64,000 nt of DNA from the NCBI GenBank assembly GCA_037178625.1, contig CM074130.1, forward strand, positions 4,699,069 to 4,763,068. Reading direction: 5' to 3'. The translations under genes and the position numbers were made by a program. Positions 45,686 to 56,115 of this stretch are shown here, in pieces. The first letter of the stretch is position 1; every line of letters starts with the position of its first letter. This DNA comes from Skeletonema tropicum (taxonomy: Eukaryota; Bacillariophyta; Thalassiosirophyceae; Thalassiosirales; Thalassiosiraceae). The notes under the pieces are model-generated. The model had not been told where the DNA came from. It saw only the letters and a program-made list of their open reading frames with translations, and searched no databases.

Positions 45686-47004
45686 CTAAATCATCCTCAC
45701 GCTTCATCTCATAAATAAATACAAAGTTAAACCACTTTGACGTCCTTCCTCCTCCTCCTCCTCATCATCATCTTGCATCATCATCAGCTGCAATATCTAC
45801 ACCAGCTCCATTGCAGTCCGCCCACTATCATCCAGAACCCACAAACTCTCCGGATAACATCATTGAAACTCATCATCTACCGCCACAATCGCCGCCATGG
45901 AAGCAGACGACTGCAAATCCTTCTCTTGTGCTGCATTCGGATATGCGTCAAGTATTTTTAGCGTGACGTTAGTGGAGCAGTTGTTGTGTGGTGCGGCGAG
46001 GGGCATTGAGAAGGGTAGGCGGCTTGGCTGGATGTCATCAATTAATTGTTACGCCTATGGTATCGTCTTAGTGATAAATCAGTGATAAATGTCTCAGTCG
46101 AGATAAGTAAAGTCAAGTAGAATCATTGGGCGAAGTCATGTGTGTCATTTCTGTCGGAGGGAAGTTTCACTCTGCTGCACTCTAGAGAGCTTGCACTCTC
46201 GATACTCTTTGCCGCAGACAATGAACGCAACAAGTAGAGACGAGGACGATATGATCGAGTGATGTGTATTGGAACTGAGCGTGACGCACACACTTGTTGA
46301 GTGGATATCAAGAGGGATAGCATAAGATCAAGCTAGCAGTGGAATTGGACTTATTATTTACATCTGACAAACATGAGACACATTATCTAAAGACTCATTC
46401 CTACGACCGATGGAGACGAAAACGTCAATTCCCAATCATCCCGTCTCTCCATCTCTAGAAAAAGGCAGCAAATAATGTGCCATAAGACACGCGACGGCGA
46501 TGGTCGCAACTTGAGAGAAGGCCCTGCTCGACTGCTCAAACTAAACTTGCCGTCTTGTTTCTGCCCTGCTAGTAAAGGCCTTCCGTCAAGAGTCTCTGCT
46601 TGGTCCGAGTTGCGGTGGATGTATAGACGCTGGATGTGTAGCTTGCGATACGCCTTGCGAAGAGAGTGCCTCTACATGAACTACAAAGCACTGTTTTTAG
46701 AAATAGGAAACAAAACAAAGATTCATTAGAGATACAAAATACAAAGAGACAGCAAACAAACAAACAAAACAAAGATTTAAAAATGTTGGTGGGGTGCTTT
46801 TCAACGAGATCGAACGGTAGTTTAGCGACGGATTTATGGTCTAGCAAACCCTAAAGGAACTGTGCCAATCTTTCCCTGAGGAGGACGGACACTCTGTTTA
46901 AGCCTGTCAGCACCTTCGAAGGCCGCCGTGACCAACCTTGGAAACCGACCGTTACTATCTCTCTCGGAACCCCAAATCGAGTACACCCGAAGGCGCAAAG
47001 AAAA

Positions 47005-47202
47005 GCTGGGCCAATTTAATTAATCGCCGGCTAACCTCGGCGATGGGCCTTATTTGTATAGCACCGGCTTTGCCTCGGTGCTGGGACTGAGCCCTGGGCC
47101 AATTTGTATAGCACCGGCTTCCACGGTGCTGGGCCAATTTGTATAGCACCGGCTTCCACGGTGCTGGGCCAACTTGTATAGCGCCGGCTTTCCTCGGCGC
47201 TG
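47005..47202. repeat. 35-bp hairpin minisatellite, copy 1
   Basis: Five units of the form TGGGCCAATTTGTATA plus a stem-loop. Stems are TCGCCG/CGGCGA (47024-47043), GCACCG/CGGTGC (47061-47081, 47111-47129, 47146-47164) and GCGCCG/CGGCGC (47181-47200). Loops vary between 7 and 9 bases. Both stem sides change together. The last three units are spaced exactly 35 bp apart, which is not a multiple of three, so coding is unlikely. Confidence 0.95.
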
Positions 47203-47811
47203 AATGAAGTTGTTGCTCGATCAGCCATCAAAACCGGACGGGGGATCATGAATTGGTTGTTACTCACCTGTAATCATCGGACATCGGCTGCAGTCATTAG
47301 CGGCGGAGCCTGCTTCAAGGTGGCGGCGATGCTTGTGGGTGAACGCTGTTGGGAGGCAGCGGTAGTATATCAAGCGGCTTGCGAGCGAAGAGCGGAGAAT
47401 CGGCCGACATGGTGGTTTGGTAGTGAATGATGTTGACAGTTTGCTCGATGAAAAATTATGAGCACAGCAAGCAGCGGCATGAGGCTTGCAACAGCAATTT
47501 GCCATCCATGATTGAATGAATGGCTGTGAGAGATGCTCACGATGCTGTCTGTCGGCATGATTGAATGAATGGCTCTCGGTGCTTTTGGTCGGCATGATTG
47601 AATTAACGTTGCGATGGTCGGCATGATTGATTTTTTGTGAGCGATTTTGGTGGACACTTCGAGTACCGAGTGATGTTGAAGTTGAAACACACACATTTTC
47701 GCATCAAGCAGAAGTATATATAAGTATACACACGAAGTACTTAAGTATCTCTTCGTTCCTTCTCTCCAGATAAAGTGCTGTCAGGATTATTTCGAACATC
47801 AAGAACTTTGA

Positions 47812-48111
47812 CAGACAACAATAAAAAACGCTGCAGCCACCGTTGATATAAGAGGCCGCAGCGTCTGCCACAAATTCTGCAACAAACAACAAATCAGCGG
47901 TGTTACAAGATTTCCGCGGCCATTAATACCACTATGTCTCCCCCTATGCCGACCAGGATCAAAAGGAGCAGTGTATGGTTGTCCCTGCAAACGGGTCCTG
48001 AGTTGGGAAGAACATACCCCGCTGCTGCAGGCTGCAGAGCACCCTCAATTGCAGATGGAGATGCCGCACGACGATGCCTTGTTTGTGTTTGGCACAATGA
48101 TTCATGCGTGA
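47812..48111 (+). other. 99-codon open frame without ATG, array copy 1
   Basis: Open from the stop at 47809 to the TGA at 48109, containing RGRSVCHKFCNKQQISGVTR and, later, CPCKRVLSWEEH. Cys pairs and mixed composition make it look more protein-like than other frames in the unit. A good acceptor (TTCCTTCTCTCCAG) lies upstream near 47768, but a stop separates it from this frame. It may be a remnant exon. The identical stretch is at 52268-52567. Confidence 0.25.
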
Positions 48112-49754
48112 ACTGTGCCTCAATACTTAAGTAGCAATTCAACACTGATAGTAGAAGATCCATCACTTTATGTATATGTATTACTCGTCATCTCAGGAGA
48201 GGACTGACTACTTCTACACAGAAACCAATTCACTATGAATGGATTTGAATCGAGCTGGGGCCAATCTCCTAGTCTCAGCAGATTGAAGTCTTCGTGTGGG
48301 CGGGAAGCATTGCACTCGGCTCAGCAGCGCAAAATTGGACCACTACGATAGACGTTTGGAAGGCTTCATCTTCAATCTCATGAAGACGGAGTCAAACGAG
48401 GATCAGCAGGTTGAACTCTCGACATCTTTCATACGTCTGGATGACTAAACATAGTCAGAGGATGAGACATACAACACAACGCTGCCCACTTCATTATCAC
48501 AAATTCTCTTAATTGAAGTAAAATTTGGCCACCAAACCTGATAGAGCGAAAGGAAATCACTTCTTCATCTTTCATACATCTGGATGACATGTACCTCTAG
48601 AAGGACGATGAGACCACAACAACCTCTCACTCTTGTTTCTCTATCCATAAAAAGCAACAAACAGCAGCAGCAGTGTAGCGACGTCGGCATTGGTAGCAAC
48701 ACAAACAAGTCGTCCAATTGTGCCGCCGCCTCTGCCAAGGACATTGAAAATGGTGCATCTCGAAGTGAGGAAGCACAGTGAGGAAATAGCAGCGAATGAT
48801 TTGTGATGTAAAATATTATGGTAAAAAGGAGGAGCGGTGGAATCACTTTGTTGGTAGCGCCTATTTGAACATTGTTGCTTTAATTTCAGTGGAGGGATAA
48901 GAAGTGAAAGCAACAAATAGACATGAAGTGGATTGAGCAAGTGCCACAATAGCAATAGAAGCAAGTACATTCACTCTGAGACTTAGAGTGAGAGTGACAA
49001 CACTTGCATGAGTGAATTTCAAGAGAGCGAAGATCAAGATGGCATTGGACTCGCATACTTGGTACTAAAAGCAGTGTCATAAACTAGTTACATCTTTCAT
49101 AGAAACAATGAGAGACATTATCTAACTACACCTCACTCCCCATCTGTGAAGGCGGAAACGCCGATCCCCGATCATTCCGCTAGAGAGATAGAGAGGCTGC
49201 AAATGTGTCAAATGATACCCGATATGCAATGGGCTTTGCCTTTGGAGCGCTACTTGGTGTCAGGTGTGACAGGATATGGTGGGCCCTCAACTGCTCGAAC
49301 AACACGAAGTCTGCACGTCAACAGGCTGTGCTTGGTCCAAATAGCGGTGGATGAATGGACGGTAGCTGGTCGTGTCGATTGTGTTATGCCGTGTGTGGTG
49401 AATAGTGTGCTCAGAGATGTAAACGTTGAACTGCTCTTGAGTCACAATGGAAGTAGGAACTACGAAGATGTCAAGTTGGGCAGGAAGATGTGTTGTTAGA
49501 AAGATGACTCGAAACGAAAAATAAAGACATGTCAACAAGAATCTATCGCTATTGACATCAAATTCTTTGGGGAAATATGGGCGGGGGACGTCACACAAGA
49601 TGCTGACAGGGTTCGAATAACCAAGGTACTCCGGCAGGCTACAGTCCCGGGGTCCTCTTCACCCTCCTAAAGGGATCACTAGATCGCCCGCGCGAGTGCA
49701 GCTCTCAGCTTCTCTGACTCTATTACCCTCTTTTCTAATGGAAAATACTTAAGC

Positions 49755-50153
49755 TCATGGACTCTTTGACGGAGGGTTGACCCGATTCTGTCGACACTGC
49801 ATGTGTGGAATTGAAGTCGCTGGAGCGATTCCAAGAGACTTGTCTTTGTTTACAGAACCTTGTTGATCGTCACAATTTCTTCCCTCTGTTTTTATGGAGC
49901 ACACTTTACTCATGGCCTCTTTGATCGACTGATAATCTGACTCTGTCGACACTGCCTGTGGAATAGTGCTCGTTGGAGCGATTCCCTGAGAAAGCAAGTA
50001 GTAGATGGACTTGTACTCATTTTGTTGCTGCTTACTTTCTCTCCTCGCTAGTTCTTTCGTCGTATGCCGCTCTAGCTGTTGTTGATATTGATGCTGCTCA
50101 TCATTGTGACTCTGCTCATCATGACACTTACTGCTCTTTCTCCACTTTTGTCT
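49755..50153 (-). pseudogene. Gln-rich 132-codon frame with internal duplication, array copy 2
   Basis: Open from after a TAG (50154-50156) to the TGA at 49755. Order: HDEQSHNDEQHQYQQQLERH coil-like start, then EYKSIYYLLSQGIAPTSTIP and the second repeat LGIAPATSIPH, after which the repeat shifts frame. There is no ATG in frame; an ATG in another frame just upstream (MKREDDLETKVEKE) ends at a GTAAGT, so splicing into this frame is possible but unproven. Its repeat structure suggests that it was once coding. Confidence 0.35.
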
Positions 50154-51460
50154 CTAAATCATCCTCACGCTTCATCTCATAAATAAATACAAAGTTAAAC
50201 CACTTGACGTCCTTCCTCCTCATCATCATCATCTTGCATCATCATCAGCTGCAATATCTACACCAGCTCCATTGCAGTCCGCCCACTATCATCCAGAACC
50301 CACAAACTCTCCGGATAACATCATTGAAACTCATCATCTACCGCCACAATCGCCGCCATGGAAGCAGACGACTGCAAATCCTTCTCTTGTGCTGCATTCG
50401 GATATGCGTCAAGTATTTTTAGCGTGACGTTAGTGGAGCAGTTGTTGTGTGGTGCGGCGAGGGGCATTGAGAAGGGTAGGCGGCTTGGCTGGATGTCATC
50501 AATTGTTACGCCTATGGTATGTATCGTCTCAGTGATAAATCTCAGTCGAGAAAAGTAAAGTCAAGAGTAGAATCATTGGCGGCGAAGTCATGTGTGTCAT
50601 TTTTGTCGGAGGGAAGTTTCACTCTGCTGCACTCTATGTAGAGAGCTTGCACTCTCGATACTCTTTGCCGCAGACAATGAACGCAACAAGTAGAGACGAG
50701 GACGATATGATCGAGTGATGTGTATTGGAACTGAGCGTGACGCACACACTTGTTGAGTGGATATCAAGAGGGATAGCATAAGATCAAGCTAGCAGTGGAA
50801 TTGGACTTATTATTTACATCTGACAAACATGAGACACATTATCTAAAGACTCATTCCTACGACCGATGGAGACGAAAACGTCAATTCCCAATCATCCCGT
50901 CTCTCCATCTCTAGAAAAAGGCAGCAAATAATGTGCCATAAGACACGCGACGGCGATGGTCGCAACTTGAGAGAAGGCCCTGCTCGACTGCTCAAACTAA
51001 ACTTGCCGTCTTGTTTCTGCCCTGCTAGTAAAGGCCTTCCGTCAAGAGTCTCTGCTTGGTCCGAGTTGCGGTGGATGTATAGACGCTGGATGTGTAGCTT
51101 GCGATACGCCTTGCGAAGAGAGTGCCTCTACATGAACTACAAAGCACTGTTTTTAGAAATAGGAAACAAAACAAAGATTCATTAGAGATACAAAATACAA
51201 AGAGACAGCAAACAAACAAACAAAACAAAGATTTAAAAATGTTGGTGGGGTGCTTTTCAACGAGATCGAACGGTAGTTTAGCGACGGATTTATGGTCTAG
51301 CAAACCCTAAAGGAACTGTGCCAATCTTTCCCTGAGGAGGACGGACACTCTGTTTAAGCCTGTCAGCACCTTCGAAGGCCGCCGTGACCAACCTTGGAAA
51401 CCGACCGTTACTATCTCTCTCGGAACCCCAAATCGAGTACACCCGAAGGCGCAAAGAAAA

Positions 51461-51658
51461 GCTGGGCCAATTTAATTAATCGCCGGCTAACCTCGGCGAT
51501 GGGCCTTATTTGTATAGCACCGGCTTTGCCTCGGTGCTGGGACTGAGCCCTGGGCCAATTTGTATAGCACCGGCTTCCACGGTGCTGGGCCAATTTGTAT
51601 AGCACCGGCTTCCACGGTGCTGGGCCAACTTGTATAGCGCCGGCTTTCCTCGGCGCTG
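51461..51658. repeat. 35-bp hairpin minisatellite, copy 2
   Basis: Identical in arrangement to 47005-47202, offset by 4456 bp. Confidence 0.95.
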
Positions 51659-52267
51659 AATGAAGTTGTTGCTCGATCAGCCATCAAAACCGGACGGGGG
51701 ATCATGAATTGGTTGTTACTCACCTGTAATCATCGGACATCGGCTGCAGTCATTAGCGGCGGAGCCTGCTTCAAGGTGGCGGCGATGCTTGTGGGTGAAC
51801 GCTGTTGGGAGGCAGCGGTAGTATATCAAGCGGCTTGCGAGCGAAGAGCGGAGAATCGGCCGACATGGTGGTTTGGTAGTGAATGATGTTGACAGTTTGC
51901 TCGATGAAAAATTAGGAGCACAGCAAGCAGCGGCATGAGGCTTGCAACAGCAATTTGCCATCCATGATTGAATGAATGGCTGTGAGAGATGCTCACGATG
52001 CTGTCTGTCGGCATGATTGAATGAATGGCTCTCGGTGCTTTTGGTCGGCATGATTGAATTAACGTTGCGATGGTCGGCATGATTGATTTTTTGTGAGCGA
52101 TTTTGGTGGACACTTCGAGTACCGAGTGATGTTGAAGTTGAAACACACACATTTTCGCATCAAGCAGAAGTATATATAAGTATACACACGAAGTACTTAA
52201 GTATCTCTTCGTTCCTTCTCTCCAGATAAAGTGCTGTCAGGATTATTTCGAACATCAAGAACTTTGA

Positions 52268-52567
52268 CAGACAACAATAAAAAACGCTGCAGCCACCGTT
52301 GATATAAGAGGCCGCAGCGTCTGCCACAAATTCTGCAACAAACAACAAATCAGCGGTGTTACAAGATTTCCGCGGCCATTAATACCACTATGTCTCCCCC
52401 TATGCCGACCAGGATCAAAAGGAGCAGTGTATGGTTGTCCCTGCAAACGGGTCCTGAGTTGGGAAGAACATACCCCGCTGCTGCAGGCTGCAGAGCACCC
52501 TCAATTGCAGATGGAGATGCCGCACGACGATGCCTTGTTTGTGTTTGGCACAATGATTCATGCGTGA
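52268..52567 (+). other. 99-codon open frame without ATG, array copy 2
   Basis: Same stretch as 47812-48111. Copy 3 lacks it because that part of the unit is replaced by unrelated sequence. Confidence 0.25.
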
Positions 52568-54211
52568 ACTGTGCCTCAATACTTAAGTAGCAATTCAACA
52601 CTGATAGTAGAAGATCCATCACTTTATGTATATGTATTACTCGTCATCTCAGGAGAGGACTGACTACTTCTACACAGAAACCAATTCACTATGAATGGAT
52701 TTGAATCGAGCTGGGGCCAATCTCCTAGTCTCAGCAGATTGAAGTCTTCGTGTGGGCGGGAAGCATTGCACTCGGCTCAGCAGCGCAAAATTGGACCACT
52801 ACGATAGACGTTTGGAAGGCTTCATCTTCAATCTCATGAAGACGGAGTCAAACGAGGATCAGCAGGTTGAACTCTCGACATCTTTCATACGTCTGGATGA
52901 CTAAACATAGTCAGAGGATGAGACATACAACACAACGCTGCCCACTTCATTATCACAAATTCTCTTAATTGAAGTAAAATTTGGCCACCAAACCTGATAG
53001 AGCGAAAGGAAATCACTTCTTCATCTTTCATACATCTGGATGACATGTACCTCTAGAAGGACGATGAGACCACAACAACCTCTCACTCTTGTTTCTCTAT
53101 CCATAAAAAGCAACAAACAGCAGCAGCAGTGTAGGCGACGTCGGCATTGGTAGCAACACAAACAAGTCGTCCAATTGTGCCGCCGCCTCTGCCAAGGACA
53201 TTGAAAATGGTGCATCTCGAAGTGAGGAAGCACAGTGAGGAAATAGCAGCGAATGATTTGTGATGTAAAATATTATGGTAAAAAGGAGGAGCGGTGGAAT
53301 CACTTTGTTGGTAGCGCCTATTTGAACATTGTTGCTTTAATTTCAGTGGAGGGATAAGAAGTGAAAGCAACAAATAGACATGAAGTGGATTGAGCAAGTG
53401 CCACAATAGCAATAGAAGCAAGTACATTCACTCTGAGACTTAGAGTGAGAGTGACAACACTTGCATGAGTGAATTTCAAGAGAGCGAAGATCAAGATGGC
53501 ATTGGACTCGCATACTTGGTACTAAAAGCAGTGTCATAAACTAGTTACATCTTTCATAGAAACAATGAGAGACATTATCTAACTACACCTCACTCCCCAT
53601 CTGTGAAGGCGGAAACGCCGATCCCCTATCATTCCGCTAGAGAGATAGAGAGGCTGCAAATGTGTCAAATGATACCCGATATGCAATGGGCTTTGCCTTT
53701 GGAGCGCTACTTGGTGTCAGGTGTGACAGGATATGGTGGGCCCTCAACTGCTCGAACAACACGAAGTCTGCACGTCAACAGGCTGTGCTTGGTCCAAATA
53801 GCGGTGGATGAATGGACGGTAGCTGGTCGTGTCGATTGTGTTATGCCGTGTGTGGTGAATAGTGTGCTCAGAGATGTAAACGTTGAACTGCTCTTGAGTC
53901 ACAATGGAAGTAGGAACTACGAAGATGTCAAGTTGGGCAGGAAGATGTGTTGTTAGAAAGATGACTCGAAACGAAAAATAAAGACATGTCAACAAGAATC
54001 TATCGCTATTGACATCAAATTCTTTGGGGAAATATGGGCGGGGGACGTCACACAAGATGCTGACAGGGTTCGAATAACCAAGGTACTCCGGCAGGCTACA
54101 GTCCCGGGGTCCTCTTCACCCTCCTAAAGGGATCACTAGATCGCCCGCGCGAGTGCAGCTCTCAGCTTCTCTGACTCTATTACCCTCTTTTCTAATGGAA
54201 AATACTTAAGC

Positions 54212-54610
54212 TCATGGACTCTTTGACGGAGGGTTGACCCGATTCTGTCGACACTGCATGTGTGGAATTGAAGTCGCTGGAGCGATTCCAAGAGACTTGT
54301 CTTTGTTTACAGAACCTTGTTGATCGTCACAATTTCTTCCCTCTGTTTTTATGGAGCACACTTTACTCATGGCCTCTTTGATCGACTGATAATCTGACTC
54401 TGTCGACACTGCCTGTGGAATAGTGCTCGTTGGAGCGATTCCCTGAGAAAGCAAGTAGTAGATGGACTTGTACTCATTTTGTTGCTGCTTACTTTCTCTC
54501 CTCGCTAGTTCTTTCGTCGTATGCCGCTCTAGCTGTTGTTGATATTGATGCTGCTCATCATTGTGACTCTGCTCATCATGACACTTACTGCTCTTTCTCC
54601 ACTTTTGTCT
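54212..54610 (-). pseudogene. Gln-rich 132-codon frame, array copy 3
   Basis: Same frame and same later frameshift as at 49755-50153, offset by 4457 bp. Confidence 0.35.
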
Positions 54611-55917
54611 CTAAATCATCCTCACGCTTCATCTCATAAATAAATACAAAGTTAAACCACTTGACGTCCTTCCTCCTCATCATCATCATCTTGCATCATC
54701 ATCAGCTGCAATATCTACACCAGCTCCATTGCAGTCCGCCCACTATCATCCAGAACCCACAAACTCTCCGGATAACATCATTGAAACTCATCATCTACCG
54801 CCACAATCGCCGCCATGGAAGCAGACGACTGCAAATCCTTCTCTTGTGCTGCATTCGGATATGCGTCAAGTATTTTTAGCGTGACGTTAGTGGAGCAGTT
54901 GTTGTGTGGTGCGGCGAGGGGCATTGAGAAGGGTAGGCGGCTTGGCTGGATGTCATCAATTGTTACGCCTATGGTATGTATCGTCTCAGTGATAAATCTC
55001 AGTCGAGAAAAGTAAAGTCAAGAGTAGAATCATTGGCGGCGAAGTCATGTGTGTCATTTTTGTCGGAGGGAAGTTTCACTCTGCTGCACTCTATGTAGAG
55101 AGCTTGCACTCTCGATACTCTTTGCCGCAGACAATGAACGCAACAAGTAGAGACGAGGACGATATGATCGAGTGATGTGTATTGGAACTGAGCGTGACGC
55201 ACACACTTGTTGAGTGGATATCAAGAGGGATAGCATAAGATCAAGCTAGCAGTGGAATTGGACTTATTATTTACATCTGACAAACATGAGACACATTATC
55301 TAAAGACTCATTCCTACGACCGATGGAGACGAAAACGTCAATTCCCAATCATCCCGTCTCTCCATCTCTAGAAAAAGGCAGCAAATAATGTGCCATAAGA
55401 CACGCGACGGCGATGGTCGCAACTTGAGAGAAGGCCCTGCTCGACTGCTCAAACTAAACTTGCCGTCTTGTTTCTGCCCTGCTAGTAAAGGCCTTCCGTC
55501 AAGAGTCTCTGCTTGGTCCGAGTTGCGGTGGATGTATAGACGCTGGATGTGTAGCTTGCGATACGCCTTGCGAAGAGAGTGCCTCTACATGAACTACAAA
55601 GCACTGTTTTTAGAAATAGGAAACAAAACAAAGATTCATTAGAGATACAAAATACAAAGAGACAGCAAACAAACAAACAAAACAAAGATTTAAAAATGTT
55701 GGTGGGGTGCTTTTCAACGAGATCGAACGGTAGTTTAGCGACGGATTTATGGTCTAGCAAACCCTAAAGGAACTGTGCCAATCTTTCCCTGAGGAGGACG
55801 GACACTCTGTTTAAGCCTGTCAGCACCTTCGAAGGCCGCCGTGACCAACCTTGGAAACCGACCGTTACTATCTCTCTCGGAACCCCAAATCGAGTACACC
55901 CGAAGGCGCAAAGAAAA

Positions 55918-56113
55918 GCTGGGCCAATTTAATTAATCGCCGGCTAACCTCGGCGATGGGCCTTATTTGTATAGCACCGGCTTTGCCTCGGTGCTGGGAC
56001 TGAGCCCTGGGCCAATTTGTATAGCACCGGCTTCCACGGTGCTGGGCCAATTTGTATAGCACCGGCTTCCACGGTGCTGGGCCAATTTATATAGCACCGG
56101 CTTCCACGGTGCT
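55918..56113. repeat. 35-bp hairpin minisatellite, copy 3
   Basis: As in copies 1 and 2, except that the last unit has a GCACCG/CGGTGC stem in place of GCGCCG/CGGCGC, again with both sides changed, and ATATA in place of GTATA before it. Confidence 0.93.
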
Positions 56114-56115
56114 GA

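Larger units (their letters stand above)
44213..48693 (+). repeat. 4.46-kb tandem array, copy 1
   Basis: First unit of a head-to-tail array. Its first half differs from copies 2 and 3 by many small indels and substitutions (4471-4481 bp spacing here), whereas its second half (about 46.4-48.6 kb) is almost identical to copy 2 (4456 bp spacing). It begins about 155 bp after the VTT stop codon. It contains the hairpin minisatellite at 47005-47202, an antisense Gln-rich decayed frame, and short frames that drift between copies. Confidence 0.95.
48694..53150 (+). repeat. 4.46-kb tandem array, copy 2
   Basis: 4457 bp. Nearly identical to copy 3 where both exist; the few differences I saw include G/T at 49170, with one extra G in copy 3 near 53135. 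Same order of sub-features as copy 1. Confidence 0.95.
53151..56115 (+). repeat. 4.46-kb tandem array, copy 3 (near-identical part)
   Basis: Matches copy 2 closely up to the last hairpin of the minisatellite, where it diverges abruptly. Confidence 0.95.

Noticed and set aside
46475..46729. 84-codon frame repeated at 50931 and 55388
   Set aside because: Identical because the DNA is identical. There is no recognisable motif and an overlapping antisense frame is equally open, so it is not evidence of coding.
46955..47149. Repetitive peptide read from the hairpin minisatellite
   Set aside because: The 35-bp unit is not a multiple of three, so the peptide cycles through frames. The signal is in the DNA or RNA structure, not in protein.
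48584..48781. Ser/Gln/Ala-rich frame across the copy 1 to copy 2 boundary
   Set aside because: The last 24 codons stay in frame in copy 1 (a 3-base length change), but copy 3 has a one-base insertion near 53135 that breaks the frame, and the start lies in a different unit. Too weak for a gene call.
49146..49499. 117-codon frame repeated in array copies 2 and 3 as a gene
   Set aside because: In copy 1 the start and the frame near 44815 differ by an indel that breaks it, and its composition is not protein-like. Equal frames in copies 2 and 3 only reflect their near identity.
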